From Bacteroidetes bacterium 4572_112 (GTDB taxonomy: Bacteria > Bacteroidota > Bacteroidia > Bacteroidales > UBA1556), in contig NIUZ01000073.1 of the NCBI GenBank assembly GCA_002254285.1, positions 1-8,419 of the forward strand: 8,419 nucleotides of DNA, given 5' to 3'. Each line of letters starts with the position of its first letter. The first letter of the stretch is position 1. Of this stretch, positions 1 through 5,312 are shown one piece after another. The position numbers were made by a program, and so were the translations under genes. Below the pieces are notes generated by a model. That model saw only the letters and a program-made list of their open reading frames with translations, had not been told where the DNA came from and searched no databases.

Positions 1-1265
1 AGATATTGCTTTATCTCCTTTCCTGTAAGTTTAATTACACATAGGTAGTTTTCGTATCGATATAGATTAAATAAATCAGCCCTAGTAAATTTACCTTTGG
101 GAAGCACTGCAGTAATGGAAAATGGTGCTGCAAACGATATATCTGCTCCTGATACTTCTAGCTGGGCTTGATGTATCAAATTGATAAATGGTGATGGTGA
201 TAAGAGTGCATCTTTGGCGAATATGGTATCATTTAGGGAAGTTATTTCGTCTTCAGTATATGATTTTGTGTTATTTATCCATTTCGAAAAGCTGCTCATA
301 TAATCTTTATTTGCAGCAATATTCTCCATGGAAACTATCTTCGAGCTGAATTCTTTTTTATATGAATTGCTGGAGCTATCCCAATTTAGTTCAATATCCA
401 ATTGGGCAATATTGTGAGCATGAGCCCCTGCATTTAGGATTAATACTTTCTGTCCAGCTTTATTTACCACGCTAAATATTTGTTTGTGATGATCGTGCCC
501 AGTAAATATTGCATCAAAACCAATCACTTGCCTAGCAACCAATACACTTGCGTTTTCGTTGAAAGCGCTAGTGGTATCGGATCCGCCATATGTAGCATCA
601 CTACCAGCATGAAATAACCCAATTATTAAATCAGGTTTCTCTGTTTTTTCAATTATTGTAACCCATTTCTGAGCACTCTCAATCATATCATCAAAATACA
701 TAGCCGACCAAAGATGCTCGGGTAACCATTTTGGAATCGATGGAGTTATCAGCCCCAATACAGCTATTTTTATTCCATCTTTTTTAATAATTGTATAAGG
801 TTCAAAATAAGGTGTATTTGTATTGCTATCGATAGCATTTGCAGCCAATAACGGAAAGTTGAGTTGCGAGCGGTATTTGTCGTAAACCTCATGCCCAGCT
901 TCAATATCATGGTTGCCCACCGATGCTGCATCATAACGCATAAAGTTCATTATTTGACTCAATGGATGCTCTTTTGCATCGCTAATATAGTTTGCATAAT
1001 ATATAGCTGGAGTGCCTTGTAGTATATCGCCATTATCGAGTAATAGTACATTATTGTTCGTATTCCTCAAGCTATCAACATAAGTATATACAGAAGCCAG
1101 ACTTCCTTTTCGGGTTTTATTTCTTACAAAATCAAAAGGAAAAAAGCTGCCATGTACATCAGTGGTTTCTATTATGGAAATGCTAATGGATTTCTTTTTA
1201 TTATTTGTATTGCAGGCGGTTAGGCTAAGAAAAAGTATTGCTAATATCAGATATGAAAACTTCAT
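1..1265 (-). CDS. 5'-nucleotidase / 2',3'-cyclic phosphodiesterase family lipoprotein (3' end missing)
   Basis: I translated this by hand: 421 codons are open from the ATG at 1265-1263 to the window edge, so the C-terminus lies outside. The N-terminus is a lipoprotein signal (hydrophobic residues 4-17, lipobox LTAC with Cys18), so the protein should be membrane-anchored outside the cytoplasm. Metallophosphatase motifs follow in the family order: TTDVHG (Asp36, His38), NGD with Asp80 followed by LQGTP, GNHDIE (Asn118, His119), His219 in LFHAG, and GHDHH (256-260). These are the expected two-metal ligands. From about residue 335 the 5'-nucleotidase C-terminal (substrate-binding) domain begins, and it is cut off. 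Family members hydrolyse nucleotides, UDP-sugars or 2',3'-cyclic nucleotides to salvage phosphate and nucleosides. The TTDVHG form is closer to the CpdB-like branch than to UshA, but the substrate cannot be fixed from this. No link to the neighbouring sigma operon is evident. Confidence 0.93.
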   Translation of the reverse strand, partial: MKFSYLILAILFLSLTACNTNNKKKSISISIIETTDVHGSFFPFDFVRNKTRKGSLASVYTYVDSLRNTNNNVLLLDNGDILQGTPAIYYANYISDAKEHPLSQIMNFMRYDAASVGNHDIEAGHEVYDKYRSQLNFPLLAANAIDSNTNTPYFEPYTIIKKDGIKIAVLGLITPSIPKWLPEHLWSAMYFDDMIESAQKWVTIIEKTEKPDLIIGLFHAGSDATYGGSDTTSAFNENASVLVARQVIGFDAIFTGHDHHKQIFSVVNKAGQKVLILNAGAHAHNIAQLDIELNWDSSSNSYKKEFSSKIVSMENIAANKDYMSSFSKWINNTKSYTEDEITSLNDTIFAKDALLSPSPFINLIHQAQLEVSGADISFAAPFSITAVLPKGKFTRADLFNLYRYENYLCVIKLTGKEIKQY

Positions 1266-1289
1266 AATATAATGGTTTATAAATATTGG

Positions 1290-1297
1290 TAAAGATA
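1290..1297 (-). promoter_or_regulatory. Possible -7 box of the nucleotidase gene
   Basis: On the minus strand this reads TATCTTTA, one base off the Bacteroidetes -7 consensus TAnnTTTG. It ends 24 nt before the ATG, which allows a short leader. No clear TTTG -33 element is seen. The expected -33 position (about 1318-1321) falls in the direct repeat that borders the MITE-like element. Confidence 0.3.
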
Positions 1298-1315
1298 CAG
1301 TTTTTGACTTTTATA

Positions 1316-1323
1316 GAATAAAA
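1316..1323. repeat. Left target-site duplication GAATAAAA
   Basis: GAATAAAA lies immediately outside the left terminal inverted repeat of the MITE-like element. An identical 8-mer lies immediately outside the right one (1514-1521). Exact abutment on both sides is the signature of transposase-mediated insertion. Confidence 0.75.
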
Positions 1324-1371
1324 GTTACTAATCAGTGTTGATTGAAATGTATAAATAATCGTAATTATCAT

Positions 1372-1397
1372 TAGCTCCGCCCTTTAGGGTGGAGCTA
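1372..1397. repeat. Internal GC-rich hairpin of the MITE-like element
   Basis: TAGCTCCGCCC (1372-1382) pairs with GGGTGGAGCTA (1387-1397), with one G-T wobble and a TTTA loop: an 11-bp stem, strikingly GC-rich for its surroundings. It is not followed by a T-tract on either side, so it does not look like a terminator. Confidence 0.7.
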
Positions 1398-1422
1398 TGA
1401 AAGCAGTATGGACCTGTTTTGG

Positions 1423-1455
1423 CGTAATTTTTGCTTTTTTTTCGCAAAAATTATG
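1423..1455. repeat. Internal T-rich hairpin of the MITE-like element
   Basis: CGTAATTTTTGC (1423-1434) pairs with GCAAAAATTATG (1444-1455), with one G-T wobble and a 9-base loop of eight T and one C. It lies 25 bases after the GC-rich hairpin inside the same element. Confidence 0.65.
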
Positions 1456-1513
1456 ACAAAATAATTAATCTATATATCATATTATCAGTTATATACCTAC
1501 ACTGATTAGTGAC

Positions 1514-1521
1514 GAATAAAA
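1514..1521. repeat. Right target-site duplication GAATAAAA
   Basis: This is the second copy of the 8-bp direct repeat, abutting the right terminal inverted repeat. It overlaps the A-run that forms the U-tail of the adjacent minus-strand terminator, so the insertion apparently landed at the downstream edge of that terminator. Confidence 0.75.
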
Positions 1522-1551
1522 AAAAGCCAGATATTAATTAAAATATCTGGC
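1518..1551 (-). terminator. Rho-independent terminator of the EF-hand/DoxX operon
   Basis: GCCAGATATT (1526-1535) pairs perfectly with AATATCTGGC (1542-1551) around a 6-nt loop. Read on the minus strand the stem is followed by eight U (1525-1518). It starts 24 bases past the stop codon of the EF-hand gene. A seven-T run (1555-1561) on the other side could let it also act on plus-strand transcripts. Confidence 0.85.
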
Positions 1552-1575
1552 CAATTTTTTTAAAGTATTAATGGT

Positions 1576-2157
1576 TTATTTTCCACCACATTTAGCTTCT
1601 GCTTTTACATCAGCTTTAGCAGTCATTTTAGCCATAAAAGCTTTCATTTCGTCTCTAGTGATTTTGCCATCATTATCGCTATCAAGCTTAGCAAACATCA
1701 TATCATGTCCAGCAACAAATTCTTCTTTTGAAAGTAAATCGTTACCATCAGTATTGAATTTGTCAAACATTTTGCAACCTTCTTTTGTAAGGAAACCATC
1801 ACCGTCAGTATCTTTTTCTTTGAATTCAACTTCGCCATGAGCGCTAAATTCTTCTTTGGAAATAAAACCATCAGCATCAGTATCTACAGAAGCAAAATGA
1901 TCTACTTTCTCGCCCTCAGCGTCAGCACCACCACATTTGCCTTCTCCACATTTATTCGCTACTTCTTTTGCTTCAGTTGCTTTAGCATCGCCGCATTTAC
2001 CTTCACCACATTTGCCTTCACCACATTTTGAGTCCGACTGTTCTGATGTTACTTCCTCTTTTGTAGCTGAGTCATTACCACATGATACAGTTCCTAAAGT
2101 TAAGAATGCTGCTACAGAAACTAGGCTTAATAAATTTGTAATTTTCTTGATTTTCAT
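1576..2157 (-). CDS. Lipoprotein with KCGEGKCG repeats and four EF-hand-like loops; candidate HvfA-like modified metallophore precursor
   Basis: Of 193 residues, 1-26 form a signal peptide with a lipobox-like TVSC (Cys26). Next comes a cysteine-repeat zone: KCGEGKCGEGKCG (44-56) and KCGEGKCG (69-76). A final KCGGK ends the protein. Between lie four EF-hand-like 12-residue loops. Loop 1 (92-103) and loop 4 (159-170) are canonical DxDxDG...E. Loop 2 (116-127) has Gly instead of Glu at position 12. Loop 3 (135-146) has Asp instead of Gly at position 6. EGKCG repeats are the hallmark of HvfA-type low-complexity precursors, in which MNIO enzymes convert the cysteines to copper-binding oxazolone/thioamide groups. 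Loops 1 and 4 should bind calcium. The DoxX gene and the ECF sigma genes just upstream match that locus type. Whether the cysteines are modified here is inference. Unmodified metal or thiol chemistry is the alternative. Confidence 0.85.
   Translation of the reverse strand: MKIKKITNLLSLVSVAAFLTLGTVSCGNDSATKEEVTSEQSDSKCGEGKCGEGKCGDAKATEAKEVANKCGEGKCGGADAEGEKVDHFASVDTDADGFISKEEFSAHGEVEFKEKDTDGDGFLTKEGCKMFDKFNTDGNDLLSKEEFVAGHDMMFAKLDSDNDGKITRDEMKAFMAKMTAKADVKAEAKCGGK
1930..1953 (-). repeat. Second KCGEGKCG repeat block of the EF-hand lipoprotein
   Basis: These codons encode KCGEGKCG (residues 69-76), a second copy of the block at 1990-2028, separated from it by a short Ala/Glu/Lys linker. Confidence 0.8.
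1990..2028 (-). repeat. First KCGEGKCGEGKCG block: 15-bp tandem repeats
   Basis: Codons for residues 44-56 form a near-perfect 15-bp tandem repeat (unit encoding KCGEG, seen on the plus strand as variants of TTCACCACATTTGCC). Such repeats allow copy number to change by slippage. Confidence 0.8.
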
Positions 2158-2220
2158 AAGTAATAATATTTGTTTAATTTGTTGTTTATTATCTGTAATA
2201 AAATTGATTTATTAGTTTTC

Positions 2221-2228
2221 CAAAAGTA
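2221..2228 (-). promoter_or_regulatory. Possible -7 box for the EF-hand lipoprotein gene
   Basis: On the minus strand this reads TACTTTTG, an exact TAnnTTTG. It lies 63 nt before the ATG at 2157, in the 122-bp gap after the DoxX gene. The -33 side shows only a TTTA about 18 nt upstream. If real, this gene can be transcribed apart from DoxX by the housekeeping sigma factor. Confidence 0.35.
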
Positions 2229-2279
2229 TTAGAATTTTGTTGTAATTAAACTGATAATAAACATGTTCTGAATATTTTA

Positions 2280-2729
2280 TTATTTATTGCTTATTTTTCT
2301 TAATAATCCCTCTAAACTAATACGTCCTCCACCATAGATTGTAAGAGTAAATAGCATGATTAAATAGTATAGTGGAATCTCATATCCATTATTACCAGCT
2401 TCAAATCCGTTAGCTCCATGTACGGTTGCTATTGCCACAAGCATTATCACCATCAAAGGAATAGATATAAGTCGAGTTGCAAAGCCTAAAAGTAATAATA
2501 CAGCACCTGCAACTTCTGTAATTGCGGCGGCATAGGCATTCATAAGAGGCATTGGGTAACCCATGCTTTCAAACCAGCTACCGATGGCATCTATATCGTT
2601 CCATTTCATCATTCCTGGCTTCCAAAAACCGTAAGCAAGTACCAATCGCATTGCTAATAAAGGAAAATCTTTCATTATGTTTAGTTTCTCAGAAACCATA
2701 TCGCATATTCCTAACATCTTGCATTTCAT
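2280..2729 (-). CDS. DoxX-family inner membrane protein (HvfX-like)
   Basis: This 149-residue protein has four hydrophobic segments, at about 22-36, 62-82, 86-104 and 118-133. It carries typical DoxX-family features: RLVLAYGFWKPGMMKW (28-43) after the first helix start, a helix with Glu72 in ITEVAGAVLLLLGF, and a short conserved C-terminal GGGR (133-136). DoxX-like proteins are the usual membrane partner in Hvf/bufferin and other MNIO loci and in some thiol/redox systems; their exact role there is unsettled. It lies between the two genes for KCGEGKCG proteins, 101 bp after one and 122 bp before the other, supporting a shared function. The start is uncertain: Met1, Met5, Met11 and Met19 are all possible. 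The first ten residues are not family-like, and Met11 has a weak GGA upstream, so the true protein may begin at Met11 or Met19. Confidence 0.88.
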   Translation of the reverse strand: MKCKMLGICDMVSEKLNIMKDFPLLAMRLVLAYGFWKPGMMKWNDIDAIGSWFESMGYPMPLMNAYAAAITEVAGAVLLLLGFATRLISIPLMVIMLVAIATVHGANGFEAGNNGYEIPLYYLIMLFTLTIYGGGRISLEGLLRKISNK

Positions 2730-2759
2730 ATCTATAAATCTTTTGGTATTGTTTTTTTA

Positions 2760-2795
2760 AGAGGAAGCTTTCGTTATTTTCAGAAAGCTTCCTTT
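2760..2795. repeat. Strong hairpin between the KCG-repeat gene and DoxX
   Basis: AGGAAGCTTTC (2762-2772) pairs perfectly with GAAAGCTTCCT (2783-2793) around a 10-nt loop; one wobble and one A-T pair extend it. On the minus strand, where the genes lie, it is followed by CTTAAAAAAAC rather than U. The T-run is on the plus-strand side, so it is a poor minus-strand terminator. It may be a partial terminator, an RNA processing or stability element, or a plus-strand terminator. Confidence 0.6.
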
Positions 2796-2830
2796 TGTTT
2801 CAGCTATTGTGTGTTGCTGTTTTCAGTTTT

Positions 2831-3208
2831 TTAGTTACCACCACATTTACCAGCGCCGCATTTACTTTCCTTAGCACTTTTTGTAGTTTTCTTTTCAGCT
2901 TTTTTAGTAGATTTCTCAGCTTTCTTTTCAGTCTTCTTTTCTACTTTCTTGCTCTCGTTCTTTTTTGCTTTTGTTTCTTTAGTTTTTCCTTCACCACATT
3001 TTCCTTCGCCGCATTTGCCAGCACCACATTTGTCAGTAGCAAAATAATCTCCACTTATATCAGCAACTGCTAATACATTATTCTCTGTAGGAATTTGTGA
3101 GATGCCGTTATTCTCATTTTCTGATAGTTGTGTATAGCTTACTGAAATAAGTCCAATAATTGCCATAAAGCTTAAAAGCGTTGCTGTTTTTGTAATTTTC
3201 TTGATCAT
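2831..3208 (-). CDS. Small secreted lysine-rich KCGEGKCG-repeat protein; candidate HvfA-like metallophore precursor
   Basis: The 125 residues start with a Sec-type signal segment (hydrophobic about 9-26, no lipobox). A 30-residue acidic, Asn-rich stretch follows. Next is KCGAGKCGEGKCGEGK (60-75) with Cys61, Cys66 and Cys71. A lysine/glutamate/threonine-rich linker spans about 75-116. KCGAGKCGG closes the protein (116-124; Cys117, Cys122). The layout of signal peptide plus repeated (E/A)GKCG matches HvfA-type precursors of copper-binding RiPPs, where each such Cys can be modified. It is the first gene after the ECF sigma/anti-sigma pair, with a 159-bp upstream gap rich in inverted repeats, and the DoxX gene follows. 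The lysine linker resembles histone-H1-like tails, but the signal peptide argues against DNA binding. Modification and copper binding are inferred. Confidence 0.82.
   Translation of the reverse strand: MIKKITKTATLLSFMAIIGLISVSYTQLSENENNGISQIPTENNVLAVADISGDYFATDKCGAGKCGEGKCGEGKTKETKAKKNESKKVEKKTEKKAEKSTKKAEKKTTKSAKESKCGAGKCGGN
2837..2863 (-). repeat. C-terminal KCGAGKCGG block
   Basis: These codons encode residues 116-124 of the lysine-rich protein, a short copy of the repeat at 2984-3031, placed at the extreme C-terminus. The EF-hand lipoprotein likewise ends in KCGGK. Confidence 0.75.
2984..3031 (-). repeat. KCGAGKCGEGKCGEGK repeat block (15-bp units)
   Basis: Residues 60-75 are encoded by 15-bp units closely similar at DNA level to those at 1990-2028. 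This suggests that the two genes share ancestry in this segment or exchange sequence. Confidence 0.75.
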
Positions 3209-3223
3209 AATATTTAATTTTTA

Positions 3224-3297
3224 AAGGTTTCTAATGTAAGACTGCAATTGCAATCTTGTTGATTTGTAAGTATAGTCGTATACTTTTGAGAAACCTT
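3224..3297. repeat. Nested inverted repeats upstream of the lysine-rich KCG gene
   Basis: Four dyads lie within about 80 bp. AAGGTTTCT (3224-3232) is the complement of AGAAACCTT (3289-3297). TGCAATTGCA (3243-3252) is a perfect palindrome. AAGTATA (3268-3274) and TATACTT (3279-3285) flank GTCG. TTGTAAG (3264-3270) is the complement of CTTACAA (3295-3301). The region may fold as a leader RNA or hold protein-binding sites. It lacks the flanking direct repeats of an inserted element. Confidence 0.5.
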
Positions 3298-3299
3298 AC
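3273..3299 (-). promoter_or_regulatory. Candidate ECF sigma-dependent promoter for the metallophore-like genes
   Basis: On the minus strand the sequence reads GTAAGG (3299-3294), 15 nt, then CGACTA (3278-3273). An ECF promoter typically pairs a GTAAC/GGAAC-type -35 with a CG-containing -10 at 15-17 nt spacing, which this fits loosely. Transcription would begin near 3266, leaving a leader of about 57 nt. No TAnnTTTG box is seen in this gap. I did not find the same motif upstream of the sigma gene or elsewhere in the window, so support is limited to position and shape. Confidence 0.35.
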
Positions 3300-3367
3300 A
3301 AGAAAATTGTAAAAAGATTGAAATTTTTTAAGAAAAATATTTGTGGTGGGTGTAATCTACTGATAAT

Positions 3368-3652
3368 CTATTTATTATCAATTATATCTGAAAGCTTATT
3401 TTTTTGATTATCTGTAAGCTTATGAGTAATTTTTGTATTATCAATATTAGAAAAGTCTCTTATTTGCTGATTCATCTCTGCTGTTTGCTCTTCAAAACGA
3501 CGACATAGTTTGCAACTTGCCAAATGCATTTTTAGACGTAGCTCATCCATAAGGCTGAGTTTTTCATATTCGCCTTTGGTGAGAAGTAAAGTTGCTGTAT
3601 CGCAACTCAACATCATATTGTTCTTTATGTTTTTAATTATATCGTTACTCAT
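3368..3652 (-). CDS. Zinc-binding (ZAS-type) cytoplasmic anti-sigma factor
   Basis: This 94-residue protein contains HLASCKLC (His43, Cys47, Cys50), the H-x3-C-x2-C signature of zf-HC2/ZAS anti-sigma factors, with Cys17 well placed as a fourth ligand. There is no transmembrane helix, so it should be soluble and could sense thiol oxidation or metal by loss of zinc, as ChrR/RsrA-type proteins do. Its ATG lies inside the end of the sigma gene (8-bp overlap, ATGAGTAA), indicating translational coupling, which keeps the two proteins in proportion. It probably sequesters the ECF sigma factor until metal or redox stress. The C-terminal 40 residues are polar, with no recognised domain. The family call is firm; the signal sensed is inference. 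Confidence 0.85.
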   Translation of the reverse strand: MSNDIIKNIKNNMMLSCDTATLLLTKGEYEKLSLMDELRLKMHLASCKLCRRFEEQTAEMNQQIRDFSNIDNTKITHKLTDNQKNKLSDIIDNK

Positions 3653-4217
3653 TTATCCAATTGTTTTCAATGCATTCACGTAATTGTAACCTTGCTCTAT
3701 GCAATATTACCCATAAGTTAGACGAGGAGCATCCCACTTCCTTACAAACTTTATCGGACTCAATTTCTTCCATCACCTTTAATACAAATACAGATTTCCA
3801 TTTGTCGGGAAGTAAGGATAAGCACATTTCCATAATAGTCTGAAACTCATCATGCCTTATTTTGCCATCAGTAGCCGCACCCCAGTCTGAAGGACCTCTG
3901 TCATTATTCCAATGTCCTTCAAAAAAACCATTTTCCTTAAAAGGACTATTGAAACTTGATTCTGATAATTCGTTTTTTGTAGAGCTTTTACGATAGTAAT
4001 CAATTATTTTTCTTTTTAGAATAGAAAAAAGCCACGTCTTTTCACTGCTATCACCACGGAATTTGTCCATTGCATTCAATGCTGAAACAAAGGTGTCCTG
4101 TAGCATATCTTCTGCCAATGCAGCAGATGATAAACGCGAGTATGCGTAATTATAGAGAATGTCGCCATAATTACTTATCCATAAGTTTGGGTTGATATGG
4201 GGTGTACTGTCAGCCAT
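3645..4217 (-). CDS. ECF-type sigma-70 factor
   Basis: The 190 residues hold a sigma region 2 (about 13-77: AEDMLQDTFVSAL, FRGDSSEKTWLFSILKRKIIDYYRK) and a region 4 (about 128-187: LPDKWKSVFVLKVMEE, CKEVGCSSSNLWVILHRARL). They are joined by a long linker with GHWNNDRGPSDWG (101-113). That linker and the ending NLWVILHRAR...LRECIENNW recall the ECF sigma factors encoded beside DUF692/DUF2063/DoxX genes in Neisseria and Haemophilus; this is from memory of the family and was not searched. The gene opens a minus-strand run: anti-sigma (overlapping), KCG protein, DoxX, EF-hand KCG lipoprotein. It probably activates those genes under metal or redox stress. An exact -7 box upstream suggests basal transcription by the main sigma factor, not only autoregulation. 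Confidence 0.93.
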   Translation of the reverse strand: MADSTPHINPNLWISNYGDILYNYAYSRLSSAALAEDMLQDTFVSALNAMDKFRGDSSEKTWLFSILKRKIIDYYRKSSTKNELSESSFNSPFKENGFFEGHWNNDRGPSDWGAATDGKIRHDEFQTIMEMCLSLLPDKWKSVFVLKVMEEIESDKVCKEVGCSSSNLWVILHRARLQLRECIENNWINE

Positions 4218-4241
4218 TGCTTAATTAAATTCTTAATGGCT

Positions 4242-4249
4242 CAAAGATA
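4242..4249 (-). promoter_or_regulatory. Probable housekeeping -7 box of the sigma/anti-sigma operon
   Basis: On the minus strand this reads TATCTTTG, an exact TAnnTTTG, ending 24 nt before the sigma gene ATG. The -33 region shows only CTTA about 20 nt upstream. It lies between the lectin-gene terminator and the sigma gene, so the sigma operon has its own start. Confidence 0.5.
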
Positions 4250-4294
4250 TGTAAAATTGGATTGTGTTTAAGATATTAGGAGTAATACCTATTG

Positions 4295-4343
4295 AAAAAA
4301 GCCTTGTAATACTTGACGTTATTGTCAGGTTTACAAGGCTTTT
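4295..4343 (-). terminator. Rho-independent terminator of the lectin-like gene
   Basis: GCCTTGTAA (4301-4309) pairs with TTACAAGGC (4331-4339), and an inner ACTTGAC/GTCAGGT stem continues it past one bulged T to a 6-nt loop. A/T runs (4297-4300, 4340-4343) extend the base. On the minus strand the stem is followed by six U (4300-4295). It lies 24 bases past the stop codon and insulates the sigma operon from the gene upstream. Confidence 0.9.
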
Positions 4344-4366
4344 GTCTATGTTTTTACAGCAAATGT

Positions 4367-5197
4367 TTACTGTACGATTAGCTTTTGACTGCTGAGAAGC
4401 TTGTTATTGTCGTATAGCTTGATAAAATAGATGCCTACATTTAATGAAGAAATGTCTATCTTATGTGTGCTACTGTTAGACAAGGCGATAGTATTTACAT
4501 TTTTACCGAGTATATCGAAAATAGCTATGTGTGTTGATTCGATATTGATTTTGTCTATCATTACTGTTCCAGTAGTAGGGTTAGGAAATATTTTGAATTG
4601 GTTATTATTGATTTCTTTTACTCCTACAATTCCTGCATATTCTACAATAAAATAAAGAGTGTTAGCGTGATTTACATCATTCCATTGACCAGCAACTCCC
4701 AAAGGCCAGCCATTGAGTGATAGCCCAAGTGCGTCTTGTTCACCATAATTATCGGGCTCATTACCCCAGTTGTTATATAAACCTCCAACTGCGCTACCGT
4801 TGCTAGTCCCTTGCCAAAATTGAGTGCTATTGTTATCGTTATTGCCATCCCAAACCCATTTGCCTTCCGTAATAATATCATTGCCGCCAATCCAAACGTA
4901 AGAACCTCCACCTCCATCTGGTGCTACAGTACTACTGTTAGTGATGTTTGCATTGGCTATTTCTGCAAAAATTGCATTTTGTTCATTGGCGTCGTTTATT
5001 TCAGCTAGTATACCTCCTCGTTCAACTGCGCAAGAAGCTGCGTTTACCCATGTTTTATTCTCTTTAATGATTTCATACGAATTTCCGTTATATACAAAAG
5101 TATATATATTTGATGCGTTTGCGCATTGTCCCATTAAATTGTAATTATTGATTAAGATAAATGCTAGTGTTAAAAGTAATAGTGTTGTTGTTTTCAT
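4367..5197 (-). CDS. Secreted C-type-lectin-like protein with type IX sorting domain
   Basis: The 276 residues begin with a Sec signal peptide (about 1-23, cleavage likely before Gln24). A C-type lectin-like domain follows at about 30-188. It shows the family landmarks WIGGND (102-107), EGKWVWDG (111-118), NNWGNEPDN (142-150, an EPD variant of the EPN/QPD sugar-specificity motif) and WND (172-174). Only Cys25 and Cys56 are present, so the usual pair of disulfides is absent, as is common in bacterial members. The last 75 or so residues are a Por-type sorting domain (FKIFPNPTTG at 201-210; NVGIYFIKL near the end), sending the protein across the outer membrane by the type IX system and probably to surface attachment. 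It likely binds glycans or other ligands outside the cell; the ligand is unknown. It is a single gene with its own terminator, divergent from the dehydrogenase operon. Confidence 0.9.
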   Translation of the reverse strand: MKTTTLLLLTLAFILINNYNLMGQCANASNIYTFVYNGNSYEIIKENKTWVNAASCAVERGGILAEINDANEQNAIFAEIANANITNSSTVAPDGGGGSYVWIGGNDIITEGKWVWDGNNDNNSTQFWQGTSNGSAVGGLYNNWGNEPDNYGEQDALGLSLNGWPLGVAGQWNDVNHANTLYFIVEYAGIVGVKEINNNQFKIFPNPTTGTVMIDKINIESTHIAIFDILGKNVNTIALSNSSTHKIDISSLNVGIYFIKLYDNNKLLSSQKLIVQ

Positions 5198-5300
5198 ATG
5201 TATGTGGTTTAGTTATTGTTGCAAGCTAGACAACTAATTGTGCTTAGAAGTTGCCCCTTGCTTTATTGCAAAATAAAAAAAATTATCAATAAAAAAAATG

Positions 5301-5308
5301 TATTTTTG
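5301..5308 (+). promoter_or_regulatory. -7 box placed 4 nt before the ATG (possible leaderless start)
   Basis: TATTTTTG matches TAnnTTTG exactly and is followed by AAAG and then the ATG at 5313. Bacteroidetes transcripts usually begin about 4-6 nt after this box, so the mRNA would start at or within the ATG. The -33 region is a run of A and gives no support. Confidence 0.4.
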
Positions 5309-5312
5309 AAAG

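Larger units (their letters stand above)
1324..1513. mobile_element. MITE-like non-autonomous element, 190 bp
   Basis: The ends are inverted repeats: GTTACTAATCAGTGT (1324-1338) and ACACTGATTAGTGAC (1499-1513). Twelve inner bases are perfectly complementary, then one T/G mismatch, then two more matches. Both ends are bordered by the same 8-bp sequence, GAATAAAA. Inside there is no meaningful open reading frame, only two further hairpins (1372-1397 and 1423-1455). These traits define a miniature inverted-repeat element moved by a transposase encoded elsewhere. The 8-bp duplication fits several IS families (for example IS66, IS1595, ISL3, IS256), and I cannot assign one. It sits between the terminator of the EF-hand gene and the promoter region of the nucleotidase gene, so it breaks neither gene. 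Confidence 0.72.

Noticed and set aside
1930..2028. CRISPR array or non-coding tandem repeat
   Set aside because: The 15-bp units lie in frame inside a coding sequence and encode KCGEG; there are no spacers.
1571..2215. Plus-strand open frames opposite the EF-hand lipoprotein gene
   Set aside because: They mirror the repeat-rich coding strand, have low-complexity translations (Ser/Phe/Thr or Pro/His runs) and no family features; the minus-strand gene has signal peptide, EF-hands and terminator.
2795..3073. Plus-strand 92-residue Phe/Ser-rich frame
   Set aside because: It is the antisense of the lysine-rich segment (AAG/AAA codons read as CTT/TTT), which gives an artificial hydrophobic protein.
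2831..3208. Histone H1-like DNA-binding protein
   Set aside because: The lysine-rich middle fits, but the N-terminal signal segment and terminal KCG cysteine blocks point to an exported metal- or thiol-related protein.
3224..3297. A second small transposable element
   Set aside because: The 9-bp inverted repeat ends have no matching direct repeats outside them, unlike the element at 1324-1513.
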